NCBI GenBank assembly: GCA_937864895.1
Contig: CALMDF010000118.1
Location: 1-5,850, forward strand
Origin: an uncultured Holophagales bacterium
GTDB lineage: Bacteria > Acidobacteriota > Thermoanaerobaculia > UBA5066
Length of the DNA: 5,850 nt
Direction of reading: 5' to 3'
The notes beneath the pieces are model-generated. The model had not been told where the DNA came from. It did no database searches and saw only the letters and a list, made by a program, of their open reading frames with translations. Made by a program: the position numbers and the translations under genes. Of the stretch, positions 5,540-5,850 are shown piece by piece. Every line of letters starts with the position of its first letter. Positions within the stretch are counted from its first letter, which is position 1.

Positions 5540-5569
5540 GCGCGGGAACGGCGCGAGCCGTTCCCGCGC
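5540..5569. terminator. Second strong hairpin with a GNRA loop, between convergent genes
   Basis: GCGCGGGAACGGC (5540-5552) pairs perfectly with GCCGTTCCCGCGC (5557-5569), a 13-bp stem. On the plus strand the loop is GCGA, a GNRA tetraloop. It sits 6 bases after the stop of the minus-strand gene (5578-5576) and 19 bases from the first hairpin. No U-tract follows on the minus strand. It could help terminate or protect the 3' end of either transcript. Confidence 0.55.
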
Positions 5570-5575
5570 GGCCAG

Positions 5576-5850
5576 CTACCTCTTCCCCTTCTTCACGGGG
5601 GCCTTCTTCACGTTCTTCCTCGGGGCCGGCTCGACGGCCTTCTTCGGGGCGACCTTCGGGGCTTTCGCGGCCGTCTTCGCGGGCTTCGCCGCGGCCTTCG
5701 CCTTCGGGGCGACCTTCGCCTTCGGGCCTGCCTTGGCGGCCTTCGACTTCGGAGCCGGCTTCGGCACGGCTTTCGCCTTCCTGCCGGAGACCCTCGCGCC
5801 CTCGCGAACGGCGGCCTGGCCGGCGGCGAGGCGGGCGATCGGGATGCGGA
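5576..5850 (-). CDS. 3' end of a gene with a histone-H1-like Lys/Ala/Pro-rich tail
   Basis: The frame ends with TAG at 5578-5576 and is open to the window edge (90 codons seen), so the gene probably begins outside. The first visible part reads RIPIARLAAGQAAVREGARV. From SGRKAKA onward it is a tail of Lys, Ala and Pro: about 20 Lys in the last 62 residues and a single Glu. Repeated KVAPK and AAKP-like units are present and it ends VKKGKR. Such tails are known in histone-H1-like and AlgP-type DNA-binding proteins and as C-terminal extensions of other nucleic-acid-binding proteins; the parent family cannot be named here. A GTG at 5767 has a possible SD, AGGAAGG, 8 bases upstream and would give a free-standing 63-residue basic protein. 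However, the upstream codons keep high GC at the third position and continue the basic pattern (GRKAKA), which favours one longer gene. Confidence 0.7.
   Translation of the reverse strand, partial: RIPIARLAAGQAAVREGARVSGRKAKAVPKPAPKSKAAKAGPKAKVAPKAKAAAKPAKTAAKAPKVAPKKAVEPAPRKNVKKAPVKKGKR
5642..5718 (-). repeat. 17-bp direct repeat inside the Lys/Ala/Pro tail
   Basis: CTTCGGGGCGACCTTCG occurs at 5642-5658 and again at 5702-5718 (plus-strand reading), exactly 60 bases apart. It keeps the reading frame and encodes KVAPK on the minus strand. It reflects repeat expansion within the tail and could let the tail change length in multiples of three bases. Confidence 0.6.

Overview
The window is GC-rich (roughly 70% G+C by eye), with GTG starts, purine-rich Shine-Dalgarno (SD) sites, a lipoprotein with a lipobox, and a sigma54-dependent activator. 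This suggests a Gram-negative-type bacterium with a GC-rich genome, such as Acidobacteriota, Myxococcota or a related deep lineage. The lineage cannot be fixed from the sequence alone. No RNA genes, insertion sequences or CRISPR arrays are visible.

Layout. (i) Positions 1-296, minus strand: a small secreted protein gene (78-296), then 29 bases later the first 16 codons of a second gene that leaves the window at base 1. (ii) 297-477: a divergent control region holding a good sigma54 promoter (366-382, minus) that fires toward the small secreted protein. (iii) 478-2280, plus: a membrane hybrid histidine kinase with a CHASE3-like sensor, HisKA, HATPase and receiver domains. (iv) 2258-4227, minus: a two-gene operon that converges on the kinase gene and overlaps its end by 23 bases. 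It encodes a soluble, degenerate histidine-kinase-like protein and an NtrC-type sigma54 activator, coupled by a GTGA overlap. (v) 4228-4498: a second divergent control region with promoter-like motifs and hairpins. (vi) 4499-5455, plus: a long coiled-coil lipoprotein. (vii) 5456-5575: two strong hairpins between convergent genes. (viii) 5576 to the window end, minus: the 3' end of a gene with a histone-H1-like Lys/Ala/Pro tail.

The most interesting reading is an inferred phosphorelay. The hybrid kinase would autophosphorylate at H240 and pass phosphate to its own receiver D528. The degenerate kinase-like protein keeps a DHp histidine (H10) but has lost the ATP-binding residues, so it could act as a ChpT/Spo0B-like phosphotransferase. 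It would then pass phosphate to D51 of the NtrC-type activator encoded directly downstream of it. The sigma54-type promoter in front of the small secreted protein gives a local candidate target. Weaker GG-N10-GC motifs also lie in front of the regulator operon and the lipoprotein gene. The parts are seen in the sequence; the wiring is inference.
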